The notes beneath the pieces are model-generated. The model worked only from the letters and a program-made list of their open reading frames with translations, was not told the DNA's origin and made no database searches. Positions 1 to 6,402 of a stretch of 7,506 nt of DNA are shown piece after piece. A program made the translations under genes and the position numbers. How positions within the stretch are numbered: the first letter of the stretch is position 1; the number at the start of each line of letters is the position of its first letter. Source of the DNA: WTJX01 sp045106295 (GTDB lineage: Bacteria; Bacteroidota; Bacteroidia; Cytophagales; JAAEPT01); the NCBI GenBank assembly GCA_045106295.1, contig JBGCEI010000057.1, positions 1 through 7,506 on the forward strand, given 5' to 3'.

Positions 1-1
1 G

Positions 2-337
2 AGAGGCGCATTATCCATTGATTACTTTATTCCTAAAAGAAAAGGGATTTCTGATATCTCGGAAGTGGCTGTTGATTTGGAAACAAATTACATGATTACC
101 CAGTTAGATGCAGACCCAGCTTCTTTGTACGCAATTGGTGGGTTACATTACTTTAATCTTAATTCAGAGGTACCTAGCTTTGGTACGATTAATAATGGTT
201 CAGTAGGTCTTACCTTAGGTATAGGATCTGATTTTGAAATAGATGCTCCTTTGACTCCTTTTGCAGAGGTTAAATATTATGTAAATGATGTGAATTTTTT
301 AGGTTTACTAGTCGGCGTTAAATTCGTTTTTGAGTAG
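2..337 (+). CDS. C-terminal part of an outer-membrane beta-barrel protein (5' end outside window)
   Basis: The frame is open from the left edge and reads 111 codons before a TAG stop, so this is the tail of a gene starting outside the window. A GTG at 65-67 lies in frame but should not be taken as the start, because the reading continues upstream in the same style. The visible protein shows alternating hydrophobic and polar stretches typical of outer-membrane beta strands: SLYAIGGLHYF, SVGLTLGIGSDFEI, LTPFAEVKYYV and the last strand FLGLLVGVKFVFE, which ends with an aromatic residue one position from the C-terminus as many barrels do. Short turn segments rich in N, D and G separate them. This fits the small 8-stranded OMP beta-barrel families common in Bacteroidota, but the exact family and any ligand cannot be told. 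A strong terminator follows, so this gene closes its own transcription unit. Confidence 0.72.
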   Translation, partial: RGALSIDYFIPKRKGISDISEVAVDLETNYMITQLDADPASLYAIGGLHYFNLNSEVPSFGTINNGSVGLTLGIGSDFEIDAPLTPFAEVKYYVNDVNFLGLLVGVKFVFE

Positions 338-360
338 TCGGTTTAATAGAATAGTACTTT

Positions 361-395
361 AAAAGTTCGTTTGATTCTTCAAATGGACTTTTTTT
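361..395 (+). terminator. Rho-independent terminator of the upstream barrel gene
   Basis: Positions 361-374 pair with 379-392 in a continuous 14-bp stem containing two G-T wobbles (367/386 and 369/384), closed by a 4-base loop TTCT (375-378). The 3' arm runs straight into T residues to 395. The stem starts 24 bp after the barrel gene stop. It separates that gene from the thrAB unit, so thrA must be transcribed from a promoter between about 396 and 555. Confidence 0.85.
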
Positions 396-470
396 ATACC
401 CAAATCAGAATTAAACAAGTGTGTAGTGATGAAAATGAAGAAGCAAATCGCCATATTTGCTGGTAATTTG

Positions 471-493
471 TAATCAGTGTTGTATACTGATTA
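471..493 (+). other. Small hairpin in the thrA leader
   Basis: TAATCAGT (471-478) and ACTGATTA (486-493) are perfect inverted repeats. A G-T wobble (479/485) and a T-A pair (480/484) extend the stem to 10 bp around a 3-base loop. There is no T-run after it, so it does not look like an intrinsic terminator. It begins exactly at the TAA stop of a possible 14-codon reading frame (429-473). A second weaker inverted repeat, TCAAGA (499-504) with TCTTGA (518-523), follows. The role is unknown; possibilities are an operator, an mRNA-stability element or chance in AT-rich DNA. Confidence 0.35.
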
Positions 494-515
494 ATTAGTC
501 AAGAATTAAGAGTTT

Positions 516-549
516 AGTCTTGATACTAGCTACTTGATACTAAATACTA
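516..549 (+). repeat. Degenerate repeat block just upstream of thrA
   Basis: The block contains an exact 10-bp direct repeat, CTTGATACTA, at 519-528 and again at 533-542 (14-bp period), followed by a shortened copy, AATACTA (543-549). It ends 6 bp before the thrA ATG. The whole block aligns without gaps to 6403-6436 upstream of leuD with 26 of 34 identical bases. It may be a member of a degenerate intergenic repeat family or a regulatory site; the sequence alone does not decide. No exact TAnnTTTG promoter element was found between 396 and 555. Confidence 0.6.
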
Positions 550-555
550 TAATTA

Positions 556-3006
556 ATGAAAATATTGAAATTTGGAGGGACATCCGTAGGTTCCCACGAA
601 AACATACTAAAAGTACTTTCTATTGCTAAGGAATATCACCAAGCAGGTACTTCTTTTGCCATTGTAGTTTCTGCAATGAGCCAAATCACCAACTTACTCA
701 TGAAAGCGAGCACCCAAGCAGCTTCAGGAGACGAAACCTACCAAGAAACGGTAAACGATATCGAGCAAAAACACATGGACACAGTGGCAGCACTGATCGA
801 TGTTCAAGACCAAAGTGAGCTGTTTGCGCACATTAAACGTGTGATCAATGAATTAGATGACTTTTTAAAAGGTGTTTTTTTAATTAAAGAAATATCACTT
901 AAATCTCAAGACTTTGTATTGAGTCATGGAGAACGGTTGAGTGCTTTTATTATTGACAAAGCAGGTCAACGAATGGGCCTACCTACAAAATACGTAGATG
1001 CTCGTACTATTGTGAGAACAGACAGTACACATGGAAGTGCTAAAGTAAATTACAAACTAACAAAAGAGTTAGTTAACAAAGAACTAAAGAAAGGCACTAT
1101 CTCTATTGTAACTGGGTTCATTTCATCTGATGCAGAAGGAACTACGACTACACTAGGAAGAGGAGGGTCTGATTTTACTGCTTCCATTTTAGCCGTTTCT
1201 ACAGGAGCCGAAGGCGTAGAAATATGGACGGACGTAAATGGTGTAATGACTGCTGATCCACGTATGGTGAAGAAAGCCTTTTCATTACCTATGATTACCT
1301 ACAGTGAAGCCATGGAAATGACTCACTTTGGTGCTAAGGTCATTTATCCGCCTACACTACAACCTTTAGTAGACGAAAAGATTCCTATTAAGATCAAAAA
1401 CACATTCAACCCGTTTCACCCAGGAACTTTGATCAGTGAGCAAAGTGGAGAACCGAATAAATTAAAAGTAAAAGGCATTTCTTCTATTAAAGAAATTTCT
1501 TTGGTAAGTGTTCAAGGAAGTGGAATGGTAGGCGTTTCAGGTATTTCTGCTCGTTTATTTAGCTCCTTGGCTAATGAAGGCGTTAACCTCATTTTAATTA
1601 CGCAGGCTTCTTCTGAGCATTCGATTACGTTTGCTGTAGAACCACAAGATGCCGTAAAAGCGAAGAAAGCAATTCACGATGAGTTTCATTATGAAATTGA
1701 AGCTAGAAAAATCAATACCGTTAAAGTAGAAGATAATCTATCCATAGTAGCTGCTATTGGAGAGAATATGAAAAACACAACCGGTATTTCTGGTAAGTTG
1801 TTTCATTCGTTAGGGAGAAACGGAATCAATATCGTAGCGATTGCTCAAGGTTCCTCTGAACTAAATGTGTCCGTCGTAATTCAGAGAGATAATCTCTCTA
1901 AAGCATTGAATACCTTACATGACGCATTCTTTTTGTCCTTAGCTAGAACAGTGAATTTATTTGTAGTTGGTCCTGGATTAATAGGAGGGACGTTGTTAGA
2001 TCAAATCAAACAACAACAAGATTATTTGGTTAGCGAACGATTAATCGATGTGAAAGTAGTTGGTCTGGCGAATAGTCGTAAGATGTTATTCAATTCAGAC
2101 GGAATTGACCTAACTAAATGGAAAGAAGGTTTAGCACAGGAAGGAAAAGATTCTAGTTTCAAAACGTTTGTAGACGAGATGAAAGCAATGAATCTTCCAA
2201 ACAGTGTGTACGTAGATAATACCTCTAATAAAGAGATCATTGAATTCTATGAAGAGATTTTGTCTTCTAATATATCCATCGTTACGCCAAACAAAGTAGC
2301 GAACTCTGGAAGTTATGCAGACTATGCTAAACTGAAAAAAGCTACGCTTAAATCAGGTGCTAGTTTCTTGTATGAAACAAATGTAGGAGCAGGGCTTCCA
2401 GTGATCAATACCTTACAGAACTTGATTCATAGTGGAGATGAGATTTTAAAAATAGAAGGTGTTCTTTCTGGTTCACTTTCGTTTATCTTTAACTCATACG
2501 ATGGTAGTAAGTCGTTCAAAGATGTAGTATTGGATGCCAAAGATAAAGGCTTTACTGAGCCAGACCCAAGAGATGACCTCAACGGAATGGATGTGGCTAG
2601 GAAAATTCTAATTCTAGCACGTGAAGCAGGTTTTGAGTTGGAACCATCTGATGTACAGGTTAACAATATTTTACCTCAAGCTTGTATTGATGCAGGTTCT
2701 GTTGATGATTTCTTTGCCGAACTAGAGAAAGCAGACGCCGTTTTTGAAGGGAAAAGAAAAGCAGCAGCAGACCAAGGGAAGAAACTATGCTTTATTGCTT
2801 CCTTAGAAGATGGAAAACTCACTGTAGATTTAAATGAAGTAGGAGCAGATCACCCATTCTTTAGTCTTTCTGGAAGTGATAATATGATTTCGTTCACTAC
2901 ACAACGTTACAAAGAAAATCCATTAGTAATCAAAGGGCCTGGAGCAGGAGCGGAAGTAACTGCAGCAGGTGTATTTGCAGATATTATTTCCGTAAGCAAC
3001 GACTAA
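556..3006 (+). CDS. thrA: Bifunctional aspartokinase / homoserine dehydrogenase (ThrA type)
   Basis: This 816-residue fused enzyme catalyses two steps of the aspartate family pathway in the cytoplasm: ATP-dependent phosphorylation of aspartate, and NAD(P)H reduction of aspartate semialdehyde to homoserine. The length matches E. coli ThrA and MetL (about 810-820). The N-terminal kinase carries KFGGTSVGS at 5-13, SHGERLSA at 123-130 and TLGRGGSDFTA at 199-209. Two ACT-type regulatory domains follow at roughly 314-383 and 395-463. The dehydrogenase begins near 466 with a Rossmann loop, GPGLIGG (472-478). It contains YETNVGAGLPV (606-616) and DPRDDLNGMDVARK (670-683), where D679 and K683 correspond to the catalytic pair of homoserine dehydrogenases. 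Q350 (ITQASSEHS) and Q431 (AIAQGSSEL) sit at the two positions that, as I recall, mediate threonine inhibition in the plant fused enzyme, so feedback control by threonine is likely. The start is the ATG directly before the conserved KILKFGG, with no Shine-Dalgarno. It is the first gene of a thrA-thrB unit. Confidence 0.97.
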   Translation: MKILKFGGTSVGSHENILKVLSIAKEYHQAGTSFAIVVSAMSQITNLLMKASTQAASGDETYQETVNDIEQKHMDTVAALIDVQDQSELFAHIKRVINELDDFLKGVFLIKEISLKSQDFVLSHGERLSAFIIDKAGQRMGLPTKYVDARTIVRTDSTHGSAKVNYKLTKELVNKELKKGTISIVTGFISSDAEGTTTTLGRGGSDFTASILAVSTGAEGVEIWTDVNGVMTADPRMVKKAFSLPMITYSEAMEMTHFGAKVIYPPTLQPLVDEKIPIKIKNTFNPFHPGTLISEQSGEPNKLKVKGISSIKEISLVSVQGSGMVGVSGISARLFSSLANEGVNLILITQASSEHSITFAVEPQDAVKAKKAIHDEFHYEIEARKINTVKVEDNLSIVAAIGENMKNTTGISGKLFHSLGRNGINIVAIAQGSSELNVSVVIQRDNLSKALNTLHDAFFLSLARTVNLFVVGPGLIGGTLLDQIKQQQDYLVSERLIDVKVVGLANSRKMLFNSDGIDLTKWKEGLAQEGKDSSFKTFVDEMKAMNLPNSVYVDNTSNKEIIEFYEEILSSNISIVTPNKVANSGSYADYAKLKKATLKSGASFLYETNVGAGLPVINTLQNLIHSGDEILKIEGVLSGSLSFIFNSYDGSKSFKDVVLDAKDKGFTEPDPRDDLNGMDVARKILILAREAGFELEPSDVQVNNILPQACIDAGSVDDFFAELEKADAVFEGKRKAAADQGKKLCFIASLEDGKLTVDLNEVGADHPFFSLSGSDNMISFTTQRYKENPLVIKGPGAGAEVTAAGVFADIISVSND

Positions 3007-3017
3007 TTCAACAACTT

Positions 3018-3953
3018 ATGGCTCAAAAAAGTATTAGAGCGTTTGCTCCTGCAACGGTAGCTAATGTAGCGTGTGGATTTGATGTCTTGGGTTTTGCTGT
3101 GGAAAATCCAGGTGATGAAGTGGAAATCCGATTAGTAGACAAGCCAGGTGTTACCATCAAGGAAATAACGGGCGATGAAGGTTTCCTTCCATTAGACGCA
3201 GCAGAGAATACGGTATCGGCTGTTATCATCAGTTATTTAAAAGCAATCAGAAAAGAAGACTTAGGAGTAGAAATTAGCCTACATAAAAAAATGCCTCTTA
3301 AAAGTGGTTTAGGGTCAAGTGCTGCTAGTTCTGTAGTTGGCGTATTTGCTTTGAATGAATTATTGGGTAAACCTTTAGCCATAGAAAAATTACTCCCTTT
3401 TGCTATGGAAGGGGAAATGATAGCTTGTGGTTCTGCTCATGCAGATAATGTAGCTCCAGCTTTATTGGGTGGTTTTGTCTTGGTAAGAAGTTATGATCCG
3501 TTAGACGTAGTGAAACTAACTACTCCAGATGATTTGTATTGTACATTGGTTCATCCTCATGTGAACGTAAAAACAAAAGATGCTCGAAGCATTCTAAAAA
3601 AAGATGTTACGCTACAGAAAGCCATTGTACAATGGGGAAACGTAGGAGGTTTAGTTGCTGGATTGATGATGGAAGATTATGATCTAATCGGTCGTTCTTT
3701 AGAAGACCATATCATAGAACCTATCCGTTCGGTATTGATTCCTGGTTTTAATGAAGTGAAACGTACCGTATTAGAATTAGGTGCGTTAGGCTGTAGTATT
3801 TCAGGTTCTGGTCCTACTACTTTTGCGCTGAGCAAAGGAGAATCAAAAGCGATTGAATTAAGTCATGCCATGAAAAAAGTGTACGACGACTTAAATATTG
3901 AATGCGAGACTTTTGTTTCTAAAGTGAGTGATAAAGGGCCTCAGATAATATAA
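3018..3953 (+). CDS. thrB: Homoserine kinase (GHMP family)
   Basis: This 311-residue enzyme phosphorylates homoserine with ATP to O-phosphohomoserine, the substrate of threonine synthase. The length is usual for the family (about 300-320). Three GHMP-kinase signatures are present in order: the N-terminal APATVANVACGFDVLGFA (10-27), the ATP-binding PLKSGLGSSAASS (93-105), and the C-terminal GCSISGSGPTTFAL (258-271). The homoserine kinase motif HADNVAPALLGG lies at 141-152. The start ATG is 11 bp after the thrA stop, so the two genes are almost certainly one transcript and possibly translationally coupled. There is no Shine-Dalgarno in that gap. The pathway partner thrC, which commonly follows thrB, is missing here. 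Instead the gene runs into a repeat-filled spacer and a convergent minus-strand gene. Confidence 0.97.
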   Translation: MAQKSIRAFAPATVANVACGFDVLGFAVENPGDEVEIRLVDKPGVTIKEITGDEGFLPLDAAENTVSAVIISYLKAIRKEDLGVEISLHKKMPLKSGLGSSAASSVVGVFALNELLGKPLAIEKLLPFAMEGEMIACGSAHADNVAPALLGGFVLVRSYDPLDVVKLTTPDDLYCTLVHPHVNVKTKDARSILKKDVTLQKAIVQWGNVGGLVAGLMMEDYDLIGRSLEDHIIEPIRSVLIPGFNEVKRTVLELGALGCSISGSGPTTFALSKGESKAIELSHAMKKVYDDLNIECETFVSKVSDKGPQII

Positions 3954-4045
3954 ATTCCAAATTACAAAACTCAAATTCCAAACTTGAAAATTGAGTCTAG
4001 TGTCTAAAGTCTTAGAATCTCAGAGTCTTAAGATCTTAAAGTCTA
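3954..4045. repeat. Two adjacent families of 7-8 bp degenerate tandem repeats between convergent genes
   Basis: The spacer is almost wholly periodic. About 3954-3994 consists of variants of an ATTCCAA/ACTCAA-like unit (ATTCCAA, ATTACAAA, ACTCAA, ATTCCAA, ACTTGAAA, ATTGAG). From about 3993 to 4045 the unit changes to AGTCTTA-like words (GAGTCTA, GTGTCTAA, AGTCTTA, GAATCTCA, GAGTCTTA, AGATCTTA, AAGTCTAG). The last copy includes the TAG stop (CTA on this strand, 4043-4045) of the minus-strand DUF1059 gene. A perfect 12-bp palindrome, TTAAGATCTTAA (4028-4039), falls inside. No hairpin with a T-run was seen, so there is no obvious intrinsic terminator for thrB or for the opposing gene. Confidence 0.7.
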
Positions 4046-4282
4046 GTTGTTTTCAGGTAAAGCTTCAAACTCCTGTTTCTTACTTTCAAACCATTTACTC
4101 ATTCCATCTGGTGATTGCATCAATTGTTGCATTTCTCCAATAGCTTTCAGGTGAGCAGGATCAGCAGATTGAAACATTTCCATTCCATGTGCTTTACTTT
4201 GTTCTACTATTTCGTCAAATGTATTTCCGTGAAACTCTAAGTTGCAAGCTCCACCTAGTTGGTTACAAGTCATTGTTTTCAT
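4043..4282 (-). CDS. DUF1059 family small protein
   Basis: This is a 79-residue soluble protein of unknown function with no signal peptide or membrane segment. The N-terminus shows the features I associate with DUF1059: MTCNQLGGACNLEFHGNTFDEI (4-25), with cysteines C6 and C13 bracketing a Gly-Gly, then an acidic helix ending at AHGMEM (31-36). In longer family members this histidine-containing helix is followed by little else. Here a Met- and Gln-rich helical tail runs to LPENN. The paired cysteines and H18/H32 would suit metal or thiol chemistry, but that is inference. The start is the ATG at 4282; a second in-frame ATG at codon 4 is possible and would cost only three residues. It lies 34 bp downstream of the DUF1569 gene on the same strand, so the two are probably co-transcribed. 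Its 3' end abuts the repeat zone after thrB. Confidence 0.8.
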   Translation of the reverse strand: MKTMTCNQLGGACNLEFHGNTFDEIVEQSKAHGMEMFQSADPAHLKAIGEMQQLMQSPDGMSKWFESKKQEFEALPENN

Positions 4283-4316
4283 AAAGTATTGATTAGTCTA
4301 AATTATATTGAATGTA

Positions 4317-4763
4317 CTAAACACCAAACTGATTCAAATGGTGGTCCAGATGTTTGAAAGACAACCAATGTCTTTGTTCAATAGTCAATTTTCCAAAAAT
4401 AGGATGGATAGTTTCTCCGTCTACAGATCGTTCTTTTTCTAAAAGAGTAATTAGTTTTCTCTTCTCTTCGTCGTAGCTCCCAGGTTTCTTTATTTTGTAT
4501 TGAGGATGTGTCTTTATACTTTGATCGTATGGTTTATCGTCTAAAGCGTGAGAACGAATAGAACTTTTGAAAATGGTAAAGTAAAGTGGTTTCTTTTTTA
4601 AATCCTTACCGTCCATTACCAATTCTACTTCATGGCAGTGAGCTAGCATTTGTGTGACATTCATCTTTCCCCACTCAGGTTCAGAGAAGGCATTTAAATT
4701 ATTAATACGTTCAATACAGTTTTCATAGAGGTGAGTATTGCTTAATACTTGCTGTTCAGACAT
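4317..4763 (-). CDS. DUF1569 (DinB/YfiT-like) protein
   Basis: From the ATG at 4763 this encodes 148 residues, the usual size for DUF1569. The frame is open further upstream to a TTG at 4811, but that extension (KKEYIKKELFERLT) is Lys/Glu-rich, starts with a rare codon and runs into the leuC promoter region. I therefore prefer the first ATG. Recognisable family segments are WGKMNVTQMLAHCHEVE (31-47) and the C-terminal HPIFGKLT (120-127) and KHLDHHLNQFGV (137-148). In DinB-like four-helix proteins a histidine in the second helix plus a C-terminal HxxxH bind a divalent metal. Candidates here are H42 or H44 and H138/H142. The enzymatic activity of the family is unknown to me; some DinB relatives are thiol-dependent transferases. 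It is transcribed divergently from leuC and is first of a likely two-gene unit with DUF1059. Confidence 0.85.
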   Translation of the reverse strand: MSEQQVLSNTHLYENCIERINNLNAFSEPEWGKMNVTQMLAHCHEVELVMDGKDLKKKPLYFTIFKSSIRSHALDDKPYDQSIKTHPQYKIKKPGSYDEEKRKLITLLEKERSVDGETIHPIFGKLTIEQRHWLSFKHLDHHLNQFGV

Positions 4764-4801
4764 TGTTAATCTTTCAAATAATTCTTTCTTAATGTACTCT
4801 T

Positions 4802-4815
4802 TTTTTTGCAAAAAA
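4802..4815. other. Perfect TTTTTTGCAAAAAA palindrome in the divergent leuC / DUF1569 promoter region
   Basis: A 14-bp palindrome lies 39 bp upstream of the DUF1569 ATG and 95 bp upstream of the leuC ATG, within the 147-bp divergent spacer (4764-4910). An A/T tract on each side of a central GC can bend DNA and is a common form for a regulator or architectural-protein site. It could equally be chance in AT-rich DNA. No protein is known to bind it. Confidence 0.3.
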
Positions 4816-4879
4816 GGAAAAGTTTATTGAATCTAGCTAATTCGAGAGCTTCTTTCTTTAATTTTCAAGCAAAAAAACC

Positions 4880-4887
4880 TACCTTTG
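4880..4887 (+). promoter_or_regulatory. Bacteroidota -7 promoter element for leuC
   Basis: TACCTTTG matches the Bacteroidota primary-sigma -7 consensus TAnnTTTG exactly and is followed by CAC as in many such promoters. Transcription would begin near 4892-4895, leaving a leader of under 20 bases before the leuC ATG at 4911. The -33 TTTG/TTG box expected near 4855-4861 is only weakly represented (CTTTAATTTT). The element sits inside the upstream in-frame extension of leuC and so argues against any earlier leuC start. Confidence 0.7.
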
Positions 4888-4910
4888 CACTCCTTTTAAG
4901 AGCTATTTTT

Positions 4911-6308
4911 ATGGGTAAGACATTATTTGAGAAAGTTTGGGATGCACATGTGGTGCATACAATCGACGAAACGACAGATGTAATCTACATCGACAGACAT
5001 TTAGTACATGAGGTAACTAGCCCGCAAGCTTTCTCTGGAGTAGAGAGTAGAGGTGTTCCAGTTTTTAGGCCTAGTCAAACAACGGCGACTCCAGATCATA
5101 ACGTACCGACTAAAGATCAATTATCACCAATTAAGGAAGCGCTTTCTAGAAAACAAGTAGAGACATTAGAAGCAAATTGTAAAAATCACGATGTAGCTTA
5201 CTATGGTCTAGGTCATGAAAATCATGGTGTTGTTCATATTATTGGTCCTCAATTAGGTTTAACTAAGCCTGGTATGACAATGGTATGTGGTGACTCTCAT
5301 ACATCTACACACGGTGCATTTGGTTCTATTGCTTTTGGAATAGGAACAAGTCAAGTAGAGAGCGTTTTGGCTACACAATGTTTATTGTTGGCTAAGCCAA
5401 AAACTATGAAAATACAAATAGACGGTACACTTCAGAAGGGCGTGCTATCTAAAGATATTGTATTGTATGTAATCTCTCAATTAGGAACTGGTGGTGGTGC
5501 TGGCTATTTCGTAGAGTTTTGTGGAACGGCTATTTCTTCGCTTTCTATGGAAGCTAGAATGACGATCTGTAATATGTCAATTGAAATGGGAGCTCGTGGA
5601 GGAATGATTGCTCCAGATGAAACTACATTTGACTATGTAAAAGGAAGAGAATATGCTCCTGAAGGGCAAGAGTGGGATGCTGCAGTAGCTTACTGGAATA
5701 CATTGCCTTCTGATGCTGATGCTAAATTTGATAAAGAATTATCTTTTAAAGCAGAAGATATTGAGCCAATGGTAACTTATGGAACTAACCCTGGAATGGG
5801 AGTAGGTGTAAGTGGTCATATTCCAACTTTAGAAGAAGTAGAAGATAATAATAAAGTCACTTTCCAAAAATCATTAGACTACATGGGATTTGCTCCTGGT
5901 GACAATATGATTGGTAAGAAGATCGACTGGGTATTCTTAGGGTCTTGTACAAATGGTAGAATAGAAGACTTTAGGATATTTGCTGATTTTGTAAAAGGAA
6001 AGCAAAAAGCGCCTCACGTAAATCCATTAATCGTTCCTGGATCGAAAGGAGTAGAGATTCAAGCGAAAGCGGAAGGTTTAGATAAAATTTTAGAAGAAGC
6101 AGGTTTTACATTACGTGAGCCTGGATGTTCTGCCTGTTTAGCCATGAATGAAGATAAAGTTCCTAAAGGAGAGTATGCCGTAGCTACCTCAAATAGAAAC
6201 TTCGAAGGTAGACAAGGACCCGGATCTAGAACTATTTTAGCATCTCCACTTACAGTAGCAGCATGTGCTATTGAGGGTAAAATTGTAGATGTAAGAGATT
6301 ATTTATAA
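4911..6308 (+). CDS. leuC: 3-isopropylmalate dehydratase, large subunit
   Basis: This 465-residue protein is the catalytic subunit of isopropylmalate isomerase, which with LeuD interconverts 2- and 3-isopropylmalate in leucine synthesis. It is a cytoplasmic aconitase-family enzyme with a [4Fe-4S] cluster. The three cluster cysteines are visible: C346 in GSCTNGR (344-350) and C406/C409 in EPGCSACLAMN (403-413), at nearly the same numbering as E. coli LeuC. Other family motifs are VCGDSHTSTHGAFG (125-138), EMGARGGMIAPDETTF (225-240) and the C-terminal NRNFEGRQGPGSRTILASP (428-446). I chose the ATG at 4911, which begins the standard MGKTLFEKVWDAHVV. The reading frame stays open back to a TTG at 4806, but that part contains the promoter and gives an unrelated sequence. 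It stands alone at its 5' end, divergent from the DUF1569 gene, and is followed by leuD after 137 bp. Confidence 0.98.
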   Translation: MGKTLFEKVWDAHVVHTIDETTDVIYIDRHLVHEVTSPQAFSGVESRGVPVFRPSQTTATPDHNVPTKDQLSPIKEALSRKQVETLEANCKNHDVAYYGLGHENHGVVHIIGPQLGLTKPGMTMVCGDSHTSTHGAFGSIAFGIGTSQVESVLATQCLLLAKPKTMKIQIDGTLQKGVLSKDIVLYVISQLGTGGGAGYFVEFCGTAISSLSMEARMTICNMSIEMGARGGMIAPDETTFDYVKGREYAPEGQEWDAAVAYWNTLPSDADAKFDKELSFKAEDIEPMVTYGTNPGMGVGVSGHIPTLEEVEDNNKVTFQKSLDYMGFAPGDNMIGKKIDWVFLGSCTNGRIEDFRIFADFVKGKQKAPHVNPLIVPGSKGVEIQAKAEGLDKILEEAGFTLREPGCSACLAMNEDKVPKGEYAVATSNRNFEGRQGPGSRTILASPLTVAACAIEGKIVDVRDYL

Positions 6309-6322
6309 AAAAGTACCAAGTT

Positions 6323-6365
6323 TTAAGTACAATGTATCAAGTATGAATCGATTCATTGTACTTAA
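6323..6365 (+). repeat. Nested inverted repeats in the leuC-leuD spacer
   Basis: TTAAGTACAATG (6323-6334) and CATTGTACTTAA (6354-6365) form a perfect 12-bp inverted repeat with a 19-base loop, starting 15 bp after the leuC stop. A separate perfect 14-bp palindrome, ATGAATCGATTCAT (6343-6356), overlaps the loop and the first three bases of the right arm. The two structures are therefore mutually exclusive or compete in RNA. There is no T-run after the right arm, so it is not a classical terminator. It may protect the leuC 3' end, act as an operator, or be a degenerate repeat product: the loop includes TATCAAGTAT, the reverse complement of the ATACTTGATA words seen in this repeat family. Confidence 0.55.
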
Positions 6366-6402
6366 GTAAAATATAAGGTTTAGTTAAAAAAATCGGAATC
6401 AA

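Noticed and set aside
65..337. A complete 90-residue gene starting at GTG 65
   Set aside because: The same frame is open back to the window edge with similar barrel-like sequence, so the GTG is an internal valine codon of a longer gene.
472..478. Promoter-like words (TATTTG near 454-459, TAATTTG near 464-470) before thrA
   Set aside because: Neither has the two-base spacing of TAnnTTTG and no matching -33 box was found at the right distance.
2022..2240. Minus-strand reading frames inside thrA (2022-2240 and 2427-2666) and thrB (3023-3229)
   Set aside because: They lie wholly opposite well-conserved enzyme domains and show no recognisable protein features, so they are shadows of the real genes.
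4028..4039. The TTAAGATCTTAA palindrome as a bidirectional terminator
   Set aside because: The stem would be only 6 bp with no loop and no T-run on either side; it is better explained by the repeat units.
3954..4045. A CRISPR array in the periodic spacer after thrB
   Set aside because: The period is only 7-8 bp with degenerate units; there are no 25-40 bp direct repeats with unique spacers and no cas genes.
4764..4811. A longer DUF1569 protein starting at TTG 4811
   Set aside because: The first ATG at 4763 gives the usual family length, and the Lys/Glu-rich extension overlaps the divergent promoter region.
4806..4910. A longer leuC starting at TTG 4806
   Set aside because: The extension is unrelated to LeuC, uses a rare start, and contains the -7 promoter element; the conserved LeuC N-terminus begins at 4911.
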